This document shows, in pieces, positions 8,276-15,884 of a stretch of 64,000 bases of DNA. The stretch lies in NCBI GenBank assembly GCA_050730855.1, contig JBOHNU010000001.1, positions 186,001 to 250,000 on the forward strand. Direction: 5' to 3'. Numbering within the stretch: position 1 is the stretch's first letter; each line of letters begins with the position of its first letter. The notes beneath the pieces were generated by a model. That model saw nothing but the letters and a program-made list of their open reading frames with translations. It was not told where the DNA came from and searched no databases. The translations under genes were made by a program, and so were the position numbers. This DNA is from DASRJJ01 sp050730855. GTDB taxonomy: Bacteria > Patescibacteriota > Saccharimonadia > Saccharimonadales > UBA4665.

Positions 8276-8460
8276 TACACGCCGCGCTTTAGTTTGGTGA
8301 GCTTATTTTCGGCGGCCTGCAAGTACTTTTCTAGCCGGGCTACTAGCTGCGTGCCTTCTTCGTACAGTTTGACCGCTTCGTCTACCCCTACGTCAGGCTG
8401 TTGTAGTTTGGCGAGCACGCTGTCTAGCTTGGCTCTCAATGTTTGGTAGCTTTCACTCAT
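8275..8460 (-). CDS. xseB: Exodeoxyribonuclease VII small subunit
   Basis: A 61-residue helical protein with the XseB pattern: LDSVLAKLQQPDVGVDEAVKLYEEG, then a second helix. Several copies of XseB wrap each XseA in exonuclease VII, which degrades single-stranded DNA from both ends. It overlaps xseA by 4 nt and touches the methyltransferase start, so the operon is tightly coupled. Confidence 0.92.
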   Translation of the reverse strand: MSESYQTLRAKLDSVLAKLQQPDVGVDEAVKLYEEGTQLVARLEKYLQAAENKLTKLKRGV

Positions 8461-9578
8461 GTCTTTATTGTAACCTGTTTGACCGTTGCTTGCAGAGCGG
8501 CGTCGGCCAACTCGATATCTATGCTCTCACCCGGACTGAGCTGCGTACCATTTCGAACGACGCTGCCGCCTTTTCGTACTAGCGCGTAGCCGCGCGCCAA
8601 AGCCTGCCGCGGGTTAAACGCATCAAGCAGATCGGACTTGGCGCGTAGCCGCCGGTTCGCCTCATCAACCTGTCGCTCCACGGACTGCAAAATATGAGTG
8701 GATGACCGCTGCAATTGCTGGCGGGCATGCGCCATGCGCTGGCGAGCCGATTGCGCGGCGTGCTCAAGCTGGGCTTGCACGTGGCGTCGCACCGCCTTGC
8801 GATCCGGCACCAGCATTTCCGCAGCGTTGCTGGGCGTGCTGGCGCGCTGGTCGGCAGCGAGTTCGGCCAACGAAACGTCGGCCTCGTGGCCAATGGCCAC
8901 CAGAGTCGGAATACGGCTGGCAGCGACGGCGCGCGTAACTTGCTCGGTGCTAAAAGTCTGCAAATCCTCAGCGCTGCCACCACCCCGCGTGACTACCAGT
9001 ACATCCGGCTGTACCGACAGCTGCGTAAACTGTTCAATCGCCTGCACGATTTCGCCTGCAGCCGGGTCGCCTTGCACCTGCACGTCGGCCAGCTGCACTT
9101 TTACGCCGCCCCACCGCGCGTTCAAAATCTTAATAAAATCGCGGAAGGCTGCCGACTCGGCTGACGTAATTAACCCTACGGTCGCTGGCGGGTATGGCAG
9201 CGGCCGCTTGCGCCCGGGGTCAAATAAACCCTCGGACTTTAACTTGGTTTCCAAAAGCGCCGCCGCCTTTTTTATCGCCCCCTCGCCCACAGGCTTTATC
9301 GACAGAGTGTTAACACTAAAACCAAACTGCGGGTGCAGGCGCGGCGCGCCCTTTACCGCCAATAACATGCCGTCTTGCAAGGGTCCGGGCAGTTGGTATA
9401 CCGTGCCGAAAAACCGCACCGTCGATGCCTCGTCTTTTAAGTCAAAATACACCCAGCGGTTTTTGCTCACCCGAAAGTTGGCCAGCTCGCCCGTAATGGT
9501 GACATTCGGGTATGCATACTCCAGCGTCTGGTTGCAGACGGCCACAAATTCGCTTACGGTCAGCGTTACATCATTCAT
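8457..9578 (-). CDS. xseA: Exodeoxyribonuclease VII large subunit
   Basis: A 373-residue XseA. The N-terminal OB fold contains VTITGELANFRVSKNRWVYFDLKD. The catalytic domain follows, with PATVGLITS, FIKILNARWGGVKV, VVTRGGGSAEDL and AIGHEADVSLAELAADQRASTPSNAAE, then a long coiled coil. The ATG at 9578 is chosen because MNDVTLTVSEF matches the family start; it lies 8 nt inside the end of the upstream membrane-protein gene, so translation is probably coupled. Earlier in-frame starts would add a sequence unlike XseA. Confidence 0.95.
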   Translation of the reverse strand: MNDVTLTVSEFVAVCNQTLEYAYPNVTITGELANFRVSKNRWVYFDLKDEASTVRFFGTVYQLPGPLQDGMLLAVKGAPRLHPQFGFSVNTLSIKPVGEGAIKKAAALLETKLKSEGLFDPGRKRPLPYPPATVGLITSAESAAFRDFIKILNARWGGVKVQLADVQVQGDPAAGEIVQAIEQFTQLSVQPDVLVVTRGGGSAEDLQTFSTEQVTRAVAASRIPTLVAIGHEADVSLAELAADQRASTPSNAAEMLVPDRKAVRRHVQAQLEHAAQSARQRMAHARQQLQRSSTHILQSVERQVDEANRRLRAKSDLLDAFNPRQALARGYALVRKGGSVVRNGTQLSPGESIDIELADAALQATVKQVTIKT

Positions 9579-10638
9579 GATGGCGCCGCAAGGCGGCCTC
9601 TTGCACATGGTTCCTATTAACCGTACGGTGATAGAGCACATAGCCCGGTATGGCCTGGATAACCGTGCTGATTACGCGGTACATCACCGTCACCGGCAGG
9701 CTAAGCGCCGCCGGCACGCCAGCCGCCGCCAACACGCCGGTCATCAGCGCTTCGTAGATACCTATACCGCCCGGCAGCACCGAAATCAGCCCGGCAAAAT
9801 TAGCCACGGAGTACGCCAAAATAATCGCCCCCAGGTTTATCCAGGCGTCGAATGCAATATACACCACGTAAATCGACAACACGGCCGTAACGTTAAGCAG
9901 CAGCGCCCACAAAAATGTGCTGCGCAGCTGCCGGTAGTTTGACTCAATCGTTTTGTAGTTTTCGTGCAGATCGCGCACTATGCCCTCGGCGCGCGCCGTG
10001 CTTATTGTCTCGGGGTGTTTGCTCCGGAAAAAATGCACCACTTTATTTACTGTATTAGTAATAAAAGTAAACGTGGCGTGGATCCGCGTCTCCGAACGCA
10101 AAATCATAAGGAAAGCGAACGTGCCAACTACCAAAAGCGTCGATATAGAGCCAGCCACCAAAATAACCAAGTCGTTTGCCTGCCCGCCAATAGCCATCAT
10201 CAAAAGGCCGATAACCAGCAAAATCTCGAACGAGCCAAACACAATCAGCAGCCGGATCATCTGCACCAAGCTCGCCCGCGTGCCGCTAATATCCTGCCCG
10301 CGCATCCGGACGCCGAAATACGAAATACCGGACACGCCGCCGCTCGGGAACACCATATTCACAAAGTTAAGTTCCAGCGCCACCCTAAACAAAAAGCCGT
10401 ATTTCAGTTTGTTCCCCAGCAGGCCAAACAAGTCCTGATAAATCTTGGCCTGCGCGTGGTAGCCCACTAGCGTTAGCGGAATCAAGAGCAGCAGCATCCA
10501 AGCATGGACCCGCCTTAGGTTGTTGAACGTATCAATAATCTGGCCACGGATAGCAACCAACAGCACCACTAATGCCAAAATGGTTACAGCGGTTACAATA
10601 ACCCGCCAATTACGTCCAAAAAAGGAGTTTTTGCCCAT
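9571..10638 (-). CDS. Flippase-like (lysylphosphatidylglycerol synthase TM domain, UPF0104) protein
   Basis: A 355-residue integral membrane protein with about 8 helices. It matches the LPG_synthase_TM/UPF0104 family: FVNMVFPSGGVSGISYFGVRMRG near the N-terminus and SVLPGGIGIYEALMTGVLAAAGV near the C-terminus. In MprF this domain flips lysyl-phosphatidylglycerol; stand-alone members are thought to move lipids or lipid-linked sugars. There is no synthase domain, so aminoacylation is not expected. It is transcribed divergently from the RNA methyltransferase gene, from a -10 region shared by both strands. Confidence 0.85.
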   Translation of the reverse strand: MGKNSFFGRNWRVIVTAVTILALVVLLVAIRGQIIDTFNNLRRVHAWMLLLLIPLTLVGYHAQAKIYQDLFGLLGNKLKYGFLFRVALELNFVNMVFPSGGVSGISYFGVRMRGQDISGTRASLVQMIRLLIVFGSFEILLVIGLLMMAIGGQANDLVILVAGSISTLLVVGTFAFLMILRSETRIHATFTFITNTVNKVVHFFRSKHPETISTARAEGIVRDLHENYKTIESNYRQLRSTFLWALLLNVTAVLSIYVVYIAFDAWINLGAIILAYSVANFAGLISVLPGGIGIYEALMTGVLAAAGVPAALSLPVTVMYRVISTVIQAIPGYVLYHRTVNRNHVQEAALRRHHE

Positions 10639-10645
10639 TACAAGG

Positions 10646-10652
10646 TATAATA
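10646..10652. promoter_or_regulatory. Symmetric shared -10 for divergent promoters
   Basis: TATAATA reads as TATAAT on the plus strand and TATTAT on the minus strand. The minus -10 ends 8 nt before the ATG at 10638, with TTGTGT 17 bp upstream as a possible -35. The plus -10 lies 13 nt before the ATG at 10665. The two genes can share one melted region. Confidence 0.55.
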
Positions 10653-10664
10653 AACGTATTCGTC

Positions 10665-11849
10665 ATGACACACAAAAGTTTGTTTATTTTGGGCAGGCAG
10701 CCGGCGCTCGGACGTGCCGAGTTAGAGAGCCTGTTTGGCGCCGAAAATCTCGAGCCTGTTGGCGAGCGCGCGATTGGCTGCACCCTGCCCTGGGAAGACA
10801 TTCCGTTTGACCGCCTAGGCGGGAGCGTACGCTTGGCAAAGCCGCTTGGCGTTTTGCCCGCTTTTGAGTGGCGTGATATCGCGCGGCGGCTGGCCAAGGT
10901 GGTGCGTCAGCAGATCGATCTCTTGCCCGAAGGTAAAGTCAAACTCGGCCTGAGCGTATTCGGCCTGCAAGTCCGACCGCAACAACTGGTTGCCACCGGG
11001 TTGGAGCTAAAAAAAATCTGCCGTGTCGCCGGGCGCTCGGCGCGCCTTGTACCAAACACAGAGACGGAGTTGTCTAGCGCCCAGGTGTTGCACAACCAGC
11101 TGGATGGCGAACTGGGGCTGGAGCTACTTATCCTTCGCGCGGGCGGCCGGATTTACCTTGCCCAAACCAAAAAAGTCCAAGATATCGAAGCCTACTCTCG
11201 GCGCGACCAAAACCGCCCCAAACGCGACGCGCGGGTAGGTATGCTGCCGCCAAAACTGGCACAAATTATCGTTAACCTCGCCACCAGCTCCTTGCCTGCC
11301 TCGGATAAAACAATTGTTTTAGACCCGTTCTGCGGCACCGGTGTAGTACTGCAAGAGGCGCTATTGATGGGCTACGGCGCGTACGGCACCGACCTAGAGC
11401 CGCGCATGATCGACTACACACAGAAAAATCTGGAATGGTTAGGCGCTGTACAGCCGGCTAACAACTACACACTCGAGGTTGGCGACGCTACATCGCACGA
11501 GTGGCAGCACCCCTTTGCGGCCGTCGCCTCCGAAACCTACCTCGGCCGGCCGCTTAGCGCTTGGCCGGGCAGCGAAACTTTGCAAAACCTTATCGCTACC
11601 TGCAACACCGTTATCAAAAAGTTCTTGGGCAACATTGCCGGGCAAATTCCGTCTGGCACTCGCCTTTGTTTGGCGGTGCCTTTATGGAAAAACCCGAACG
11701 GCAAAAATCACACCCTACCCTTCCTTGACCATCTGGGGGAAATGGGCTATAATCGAGTTAGTTTTGAGCATGCTGAGGCGTCGGAATTGGTCTACTTTAG
11801 GCCAGAACAAATCGTTGCCCGCCAGCTGCTAGTAATAACAAGGAACTAG
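10665..11849 (+). CDS. TRM11/Trm-G10-like RNA methyltransferase
   Basis: A 394-residue protein. The N-terminal part (1-~180) resembles the THUMP-containing region of archaeal Trm-G10 and eukaryotic TRM11, enzymes that methylate G10 in tRNA. The C-terminal Rossmann domain has LDPFCGTGVVLQEALLMG (motif I, 220-226) and YGTDLEPRMIDY (motif II). Motif IV, normally DPPY in these enzymes, reads ASETYLGRPL (~288-297), so the catalytic chemistry may differ. Also present are DIEAYSRRDQNRPKRDARVGMLPPKLAQ, the conserved linker. It is followed 8 nt later by rpmA and probably shares its transcript. Confidence 0.75.
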   Translation: MTHKSLFILGRQPALGRAELESLFGAENLEPVGERAIGCTLPWEDIPFDRLGGSVRLAKPLGVLPAFEWRDIARRLAKVVRQQIDLLPEGKVKLGLSVFGLQVRPQQLVATGLELKKICRVAGRSARLVPNTETELSSAQVLHNQLDGELGLELLILRAGGRIYLAQTKKVQDIEAYSRRDQNRPKRDARVGMLPPKLAQIIVNLATSSLPASDKTIVLDPFCGTGVVLQEALLMGYGAYGTDLEPRMIDYTQKNLEWLGAVQPANNYTLEVGDATSHEWQHPFAAVASETYLGRPLSAWPGSETLQNLIATCNTVIKKFLGNIAGQIPSGTRLCLAVPLWKNPNGKNHTLPFLDHLGEMGYNRVSFEHAEASELVYFRPEQIVARQLLVITRN

Positions 11850-11857
11850 AGTAAAGT

Positions 11858-12130
11858 ATGTCACACGTCAAAGCTGGCGGTACCGCCAAAAACGTCCACG
11901 ATAGCCCCGGCCAGCGGCTGGGCGTCAAGCTGTACGGCGGCCAAAAAGTTAGCACCGGCCAGGTTATTGTCCGCCAAGTTGGCATGACTAAGCGCGCTGG
12001 CAAAGGCGCCAAAGTTAGCCGCAACTATACCATCCACGCCGCGCGCGATGGAGTTGTAACCTACAAAACCCGCAAAGTCCGCCGCTTCACCGGCAAATCT
12101 GTCCGCCGCGTCGAAGTAACTGTTGAGTAG
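11858..12130 (+). CDS. rpmA: 50S ribosomal protein L27
   Basis: A 90-residue L27. The N-terminus reads MSHVKAGGTAKNVHDSPGQR and lacks the usual long cleavable extension; its start resembles the mature form (the A-HKK-GGGS-like stretch is reduced). L27 lies near the peptidyl transferase centre. In most bacteria rpmA follows rplU; here rplU is at 54125, so the pair is split. The ribosome site region contains AAGGA 14 nt before the ATG and TAGAGT 5 nt before it. Confidence 0.95.
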   Translation: MSHVKAGGTAKNVHDSPGQRLGVKLYGGQKVSTGQVIVRQVGMTKRAGKGAKVSRNYTIHAARDGVVTYKTRKVRRFTGKSVRRVEVTVE

Positions 12131-12152
12131 TAGCAAACGTTTAAAATAAACC

Positions 12153-12174
12153 GAACACTGCCAGTGTCCTGTTT
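12153..12174 (+). terminator. Possible weak intrinsic terminator after rpmA
   Basis: ACACT-GCC-AGTGT forms a 5-bp stem with a 3-nt loop, followed by CCTGTTTT. The stem is short, so efficiency is doubtful, but its position 25 nt after rpmA fits. Confidence 0.35.
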
Positions 12175-12198
12175 TAACTGCCTATCCTATTACCTGGA

Positions 12199-12429
12199 CT
12201 AACGTGGGAACTTTTGAGTATAAGTGTCAATTTCAGCGAAGGGCAAGAAATCGCTCCCCGCTTGTCCATGCTCCGTTCCGGTGTAAGTAACTCCGTTAAC
12301 GAATGTAACGTTCTCTGGGCTATACGATCCGAGCACCACACCGCCAACCCCTGCAGCTCTTGCAGGGCTTACCTCGACTTTAATTGGATTAGTTTCGTGA
12401 CCAATTGTATACTGTTGCGCCTTAACCAT
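12199..12429 (-). CDS. Small hypothetical protein with strong promoter
   Basis: A 76-residue open frame I do not recognise. It has no signal peptide or membrane helix, and it is rich in Thr, Val and Gly (KVEVSPARAAGVGGVVLGSY), which suggests a small beta fold. Support for it being a gene comes from upstream: TTGACT, 16 bp, TATAGT, then 8 nt to the ATG. This is one of the best -35/-10 matches in the window. It fills the gap between rpmA and the response regulator, which read toward each other. Coding status is moderately likely; function unknown. Confidence 0.5.
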   Translation of the reverse strand: MVKAQQYTIGHETNPIKVEVSPARAAGVGGVVLGSYSPENVTFVNGVTYTGTEHGQAGSDFLPFAEIDTYTQKFPR

Positions 12430-12437
12430 AATGTCTA

Positions 12438-12465
12438 ACTATATACTAAAACATCTAAAAGTCAA
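12438..12465 (-). promoter_or_regulatory. Sigma70-type promoter for the 76-residue gene
   Basis: -35 TTGACT (12465-12460), 16-bp spacer, -10 TATAGT (12443-12438). The start codon is 8 nt further on, so the mRNA would be leaderless or nearly so. Confidence 0.65.
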
Positions 12466-12478
12466 CAGTTTGCAACTC

Positions 12479-12874
12479 CTAAAGTATGCCGAGATGTTTC
12501 TTTATTCGGGTTATTACGTCGGTTATTACTACTTGGGATTTTACGAGGTAATCGTCGACGCCGAGTTCTTCGGCGCGTTTTTTATCGCTTTCTTGGCTGA
12601 GCGCGGTGAGTACGACGATTTTTACGCTGCTGCCTTCGGACGAGTTGCGCAAAATGTCTAGCACATCAAAACCGCTGACTTTAGGCATCATTACATCTAG
12701 CAAGATAAGGTCAGGCTTAAAACTGACGGTGGCCGCCAGGGCTTCCTCGCCGTTCGACACGCGCTTAACATCAAAGCCTTCGGCTTGCAGCCGAACCAGA
12801 TAAACGCCGGCCAGCGCATCGTCATCTTCAACAAACAAAATGCGCTTTGGTTTGGCGCTGTCATTCTTATCCAT
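12479..12874 (-). CDS. Single-domain response regulator
   Basis: A ~131-residue receiver protein with no output domain (CheY/Spo0F-like size). All key residues are present: the acidic triplet VEDDDAL, the phosphoacceptor in LILLDVMMPKVSG, the switch Thr in VVLTAL, and the Lys in YLVKSQ. It should be phosphorylated by a histidine kinase, which is not encoded nearby. The pseudokinase at 6271 cannot be the donor if its His is truly lost. I prefer the ATG at 12874; a GTG at 12880 would add two residues. The stop is 36 nt before the promoter of the small gene. Confidence 0.85.
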   Translation of the reverse strand: MDKNDSAKPKRILFVEDDDALAGVYLVRLQAEGFDVKRVSNGEEALAATVSFKPDLILLDVMMPKVSGFDVLDILRNSSEGSSVKIVVLTALSQESDKKRAEELGVDDYLVKSQVVITDVITRIKKHLGIL

Positions 12875-12899
12875 ATACACCTACGCTACCGTAACCGGT

Positions 12900-14501
12900 T
12901 TATTTTTGCAAGCAAGCACTGATGAAGCCGTCAAACATTGGGTGCGGTCGGTTGGGGCGCGACTTAAACTCTGGATGGAATTGGCTGGCCACAAAGTACG
13001 GATGGTCGAGAGCCTCGATCATTTCGACCAAGTGGCCGTCTGGGCTGAGGCCGACCGCGCGGATGCCCCAATCTTCGTATTGGTCGCGGAAGTCGTTGTT
13101 GCATTCGTAGCGGTGGCGGTGACGCTCCAAAATCTTGGTAGTTTTGTACGCCTTGGCGACCTTGCTGTCTTTGGCAATTACGCACGGGTAATCACCTAAA
13201 CGCATAGTGCCGCCGGTGTTCTCCAACCCGTGCTGGTCGGCCATGGTGTGGATGACGATATGCTTGGACTTTGGGTCAAGCTCGCTGGTTGTCGCATCTT
13301 TAATACCGGCGTTGCGTGCTGCGGCAATAACGCCCATTTGCAGCCCCAGACAAAGGCCGATGTACGGTACTTTGTGCTTTAGTGCGTACTGCGCGGCCTT
13401 GATTTTTCCCTCCAGCCCGCGCTTGCCAAAACCGCCGGTCACTACAATTCCATCAAGACCGGCAAGCTGTTTGGAAATGTCAGCGTTCGGCTTGTCGTAT
13501 TCTTCAGCGTCTATCCAATCGATCTTTAGCTTTGCGCCGTTCCACCAGCCCGCGGCCTTTAGAGCCTCGAACACACAAAGGTAGGCGTCATAGTTGTCCA
13601 TATATTTGGCCACTACACCGATGTTTACAATTTTGCTAAAGTCTTTTTTGGAGCGCTCAACGGTTTCCCGCCATCCCCTTAGGTTGGGTTTTGACGTCTT
13701 TAGACTCAACTTTTTGGTTATTACATCGGCGATGCCGGTATCTTCCAGCGTTAATGGCACTTCATAGATGCTTTCGGCGTTGGGCAGCAGCGCAATCGCC
13801 TGTTCTTCGACGCCGCAGAACAGGCTGAGCTTGCCGAGTATGCCCTTGCCCGTGGGCGCTTGCTCGCTGCGGGCGACCAGGATGTTAGGGGTAATGCCGA
13901 GCCCGCGCAGCTCGCGTACGGAGTTTTGCGCCGGCTTGGTTTTGGTTTCTTGACTGGCGGCCAGGTAGGGCATGTACACAACGTGGACGTACAAGCAGTT
14001 TTGCAAACCTTTGCGCATTCCGAACTCGCGGATGGCCTCTATGAACGCCTGGCCTTCCAGGTCGCCGACGGTGCCGCCGATTTCGACAATGTGTACGTCA
14101 AAACCCTGGCCAGCGTCCTCTATAAACTGCTGAATAGCGCCAGTGAGATGTGGCACAATCTGCACATCCTCGCCCTCGTAACGGCCGGCGCGCTCGTCCT
14201 CGATAACTTTTAATAAAACCCGGCCGCTCATAAGCGAGCTGGTTTGAGTCAGTTCTTCGTCGATAAATCGCTCGTAATGGCCAAGGTCGAGGTCGGTCTC
14301 GGCTCCGTCTTTGGTTACAAAACATTCGCCGTGCTCGCGCGGGTTGAGCGTACCGGCGTCGACATTGAGGTAGGGGTCGCACTTTTGGAGATTAACGCGG
14401 AGTCCGCGGGCCTTTAAGAGGTTGGCGATCGAGGCGGCCGTGATACCCTTTCCTAATCCAGAAAGCACACCACCCGTCACAAATACATATTTAGTCGCCA
14501 C
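12900..14501 (-). CDS. pyrG: CTP synthase
   Basis: A 533-residue CTP synthase that converts UTP to CTP with ATP and glutamine. The N-terminal synthetase domain begins KYVFVTGGVLSGLGKGITAAS (P-loop-like) and includes NPREHGECFVTKDG and HIVEIGGTVGDLEG. The glutaminase domain has GIVVTGGFGKRGLEGK, PYIGLCLGLQ with the catalytic Cys, and SQFHPEFKSRP with the His-Glu pair. It starts at GTG 14501 after AGAGGTGAG, a good ribosome site. No other de novo pyrimidine gene is in the window. Confidence 0.97.
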   Translation of the reverse strand: MATKYVFVTGGVLSGLGKGITAASIANLLKARGLRVNLQKCDPYLNVDAGTLNPREHGECFVTKDGAETDLDLGHYERFIDEELTQTSSLMSGRVLLKVIEDERAGRYEGEDVQIVPHLTGAIQQFIEDAGQGFDVHIVEIGGTVGDLEGQAFIEAIREFGMRKGLQNCLYVHVVYMPYLAASQETKTKPAQNSVRELRGLGITPNILVARSEQAPTGKGILGKLSLFCGVEEQAIALLPNAESIYEVPLTLEDTGIADVITKKLSLKTSKPNLRGWRETVERSKKDFSKIVNIGVVAKYMDNYDAYLCVFEALKAAGWWNGAKLKIDWIDAEEYDKPNADISKQLAGLDGIVVTGGFGKRGLEGKIKAAQYALKHKVPYIGLCLGLQMGVIAAARNAGIKDATTSELDPKSKHIVIHTMADQHGLENTGGTMRLGDYPCVIAKDSKVAKAYKTTKILERHRHRYECNNDFRDQYEDWGIRAVGLSPDGHLVEMIEALDHPYFVASQFHPEFKSRPNRPHPMFDGFISACLQK

Positions 14502-14603
14502 TTCTCACCTCTTTAAAGTACTTAGGTACTAGGAAATACTACCCTAATGCTTTTTGGATTGCAAGCGGAACTTTAATGAACCCGTTTCAAATCCCCAGTC
14601 TGT

Positions 14604-15827
14604 TCACTGTAGGAAGTTAATAGCGGCGTCTTTTTGCGGATCGCGGCTGGCCTTGTAGTCCTCGTCGGTCAGACCAACCTCTTGTTCGGGGCTGATACCC
14701 ATTTTGTCGATGTTTTGACCGTGTGGAGTGTACCAGCGGGCTACCGTGACTTTCAGCTCCGCTCCGCCCCGGAACTTCTTAAGTTCCTGCACGCTCCCTT
14801 TGCCGTACGTTTTGGTGCCGATGAGCGTGGCAGCTTTGTGGTCTTTGAGGGCGCCGGCTACGATCTCGGAAGCGCTGGCGCTGCCCTCACTTATTAACAC
14901 AACCGTGGGCACGCCGCGCAAAATGTCGTTGCCGGTGGCGTGGGCGGTGTTGGTAACCTCGCCGCCGCGTTTTTGCTGTAAAATAGTCTCACCTTTGGGC
15001 AGCCACAGGCTGGCGACATCTATAGAGGCATCGAGCAGCCCGCCGGGGTTGCCGCGCAGATCGAGCACCACCGCTCGCACGCCCTTTTGCTTGAACTCTT
15101 TGGCCGCTGCGGCCGCGAGCTGGCTGGTGTCTTCACCAAACTGGGCGATCTGCAAGTACCCTATATTGCCGTCGAGTATCTCGCTGGTAACACTCGGGAT
15201 AATAATATCGGCGCGCGTAATTTTAAAGGTAAGGTCTTCGCTCTTGTCGCGCAGCACCCGCAGCTCGACCTCCGTCCCTTTAGGTCCACGGATTTTGCCG
15301 ACCGCTTCGTCGATTCTCATGCCGATGGTTGACTCGCCATTTATGCTGGCGATGATGTCTTTTGGCCGCAAGCCGGCTTTTTCGGCCGGAAAACCAGCAA
15401 TCGGCGACACGATAATTAAATTGCCGTCGTCGTCCTGGCCAAGCTCCGCGCCGATGCCGCTGAACGTACCGTTCAGTTGGTCTTGAAACTCCTTGGCCTC
15501 TTCTTCATTTAGGTAAACGGTATAGGGGTCGCCCGTGGCTTCGGCCAGCCCTGCCTTTAGGCCGTCTAGCAGTTTTTGGGCGTCCAGCTCGCCGTCGTAG
15601 TTCTTTTTAAGCGCGTCGTACAACTCTTCGACACTCGAGTAGTCAAGGTCGGCCGGCAGCCCGGCATTCTGACCAGAGGTTTGCGAAAACCAGATCCGGC
15701 CGCTGCCTACACCGATACCAAGCAGAAAAACCAATAGCGCAGCAAACGCCACACTCATAATTTTTATAAATCCTGCTTTTTGCTGTTTCTTCTGAACCGA
15801 CGGACGATCTGACGAGTGTTCTTGCAC
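14604..15827 (-). CDS. ctpA: C-terminal processing peptidase (S41 family)
   Basis: A 407-residue envelope protease. Residues ~22-42 form a signal anchor, ~110-200 hold a PDZ domain (GIGAELGQDDDGNLIIVSPI, then PAEKAGLRPKDIIASING), and ~215-380 are the S41 domain. The catalytic Ser lies in EGSASASEI (~316-318) and the catalytic Lys in TYGKGSVQ (Lys343); DLRGNPGG is the conserved loop. It cleaves C-terminal tails of exported proteins. It starts at GTG 15827 with AAGGGG 8 nt upstream and TATAAT ~35 nt upstream. It lies next to the PcsB-like/FtsEX cluster, which fits a role in wall-protein turnover. Confidence 0.93.
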   Translation of the reverse strand: MQEHSSDRPSVQKKQQKAGFIKIMSVAFAALLVFLLGIGVGSGRIWFSQTSGQNAGLPADLDYSSVEELYDALKKNYDGELDAQKLLDGLKAGLAEATGDPYTVYLNEEEAKEFQDQLNGTFSGIGAELGQDDDGNLIIVSPIAGFPAEKAGLRPKDIIASINGESTIGMRIDEAVGKIRGPKGTEVELRVLRDKSEDLTFKITRADIIIPSVTSEILDGNIGYLQIAQFGEDTSQLAAAAAKEFKQKGVRAVVLDLRGNPGGLLDASIDVASLWLPKGETILQQKRGGEVTNTAHATGNDILRGVPTVVLISEGSASASEIVAGALKDHKAATLIGTKTYGKGSVQELKKFRGGAELKVTVARWYTPHGQNIDKMGISPEQEVGLTDEDYKASRDPQKDAAINFLQ

Positions 15828-15884
15828 CTGAAAAACCCCTTGCGCTTAATTTATTTGTTCAATTATAACCCAGGTTCGAGCCGA

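Noticed and set aside
8698..9942. Long open frame (414 codons) on the plus strand opposite xseA and the flippase-like gene
   Set aside because: It is antisense to two well-supported genes and has a protein composition (many Ser, Cys, Arg, Ala) typical of mirrored coding DNA.
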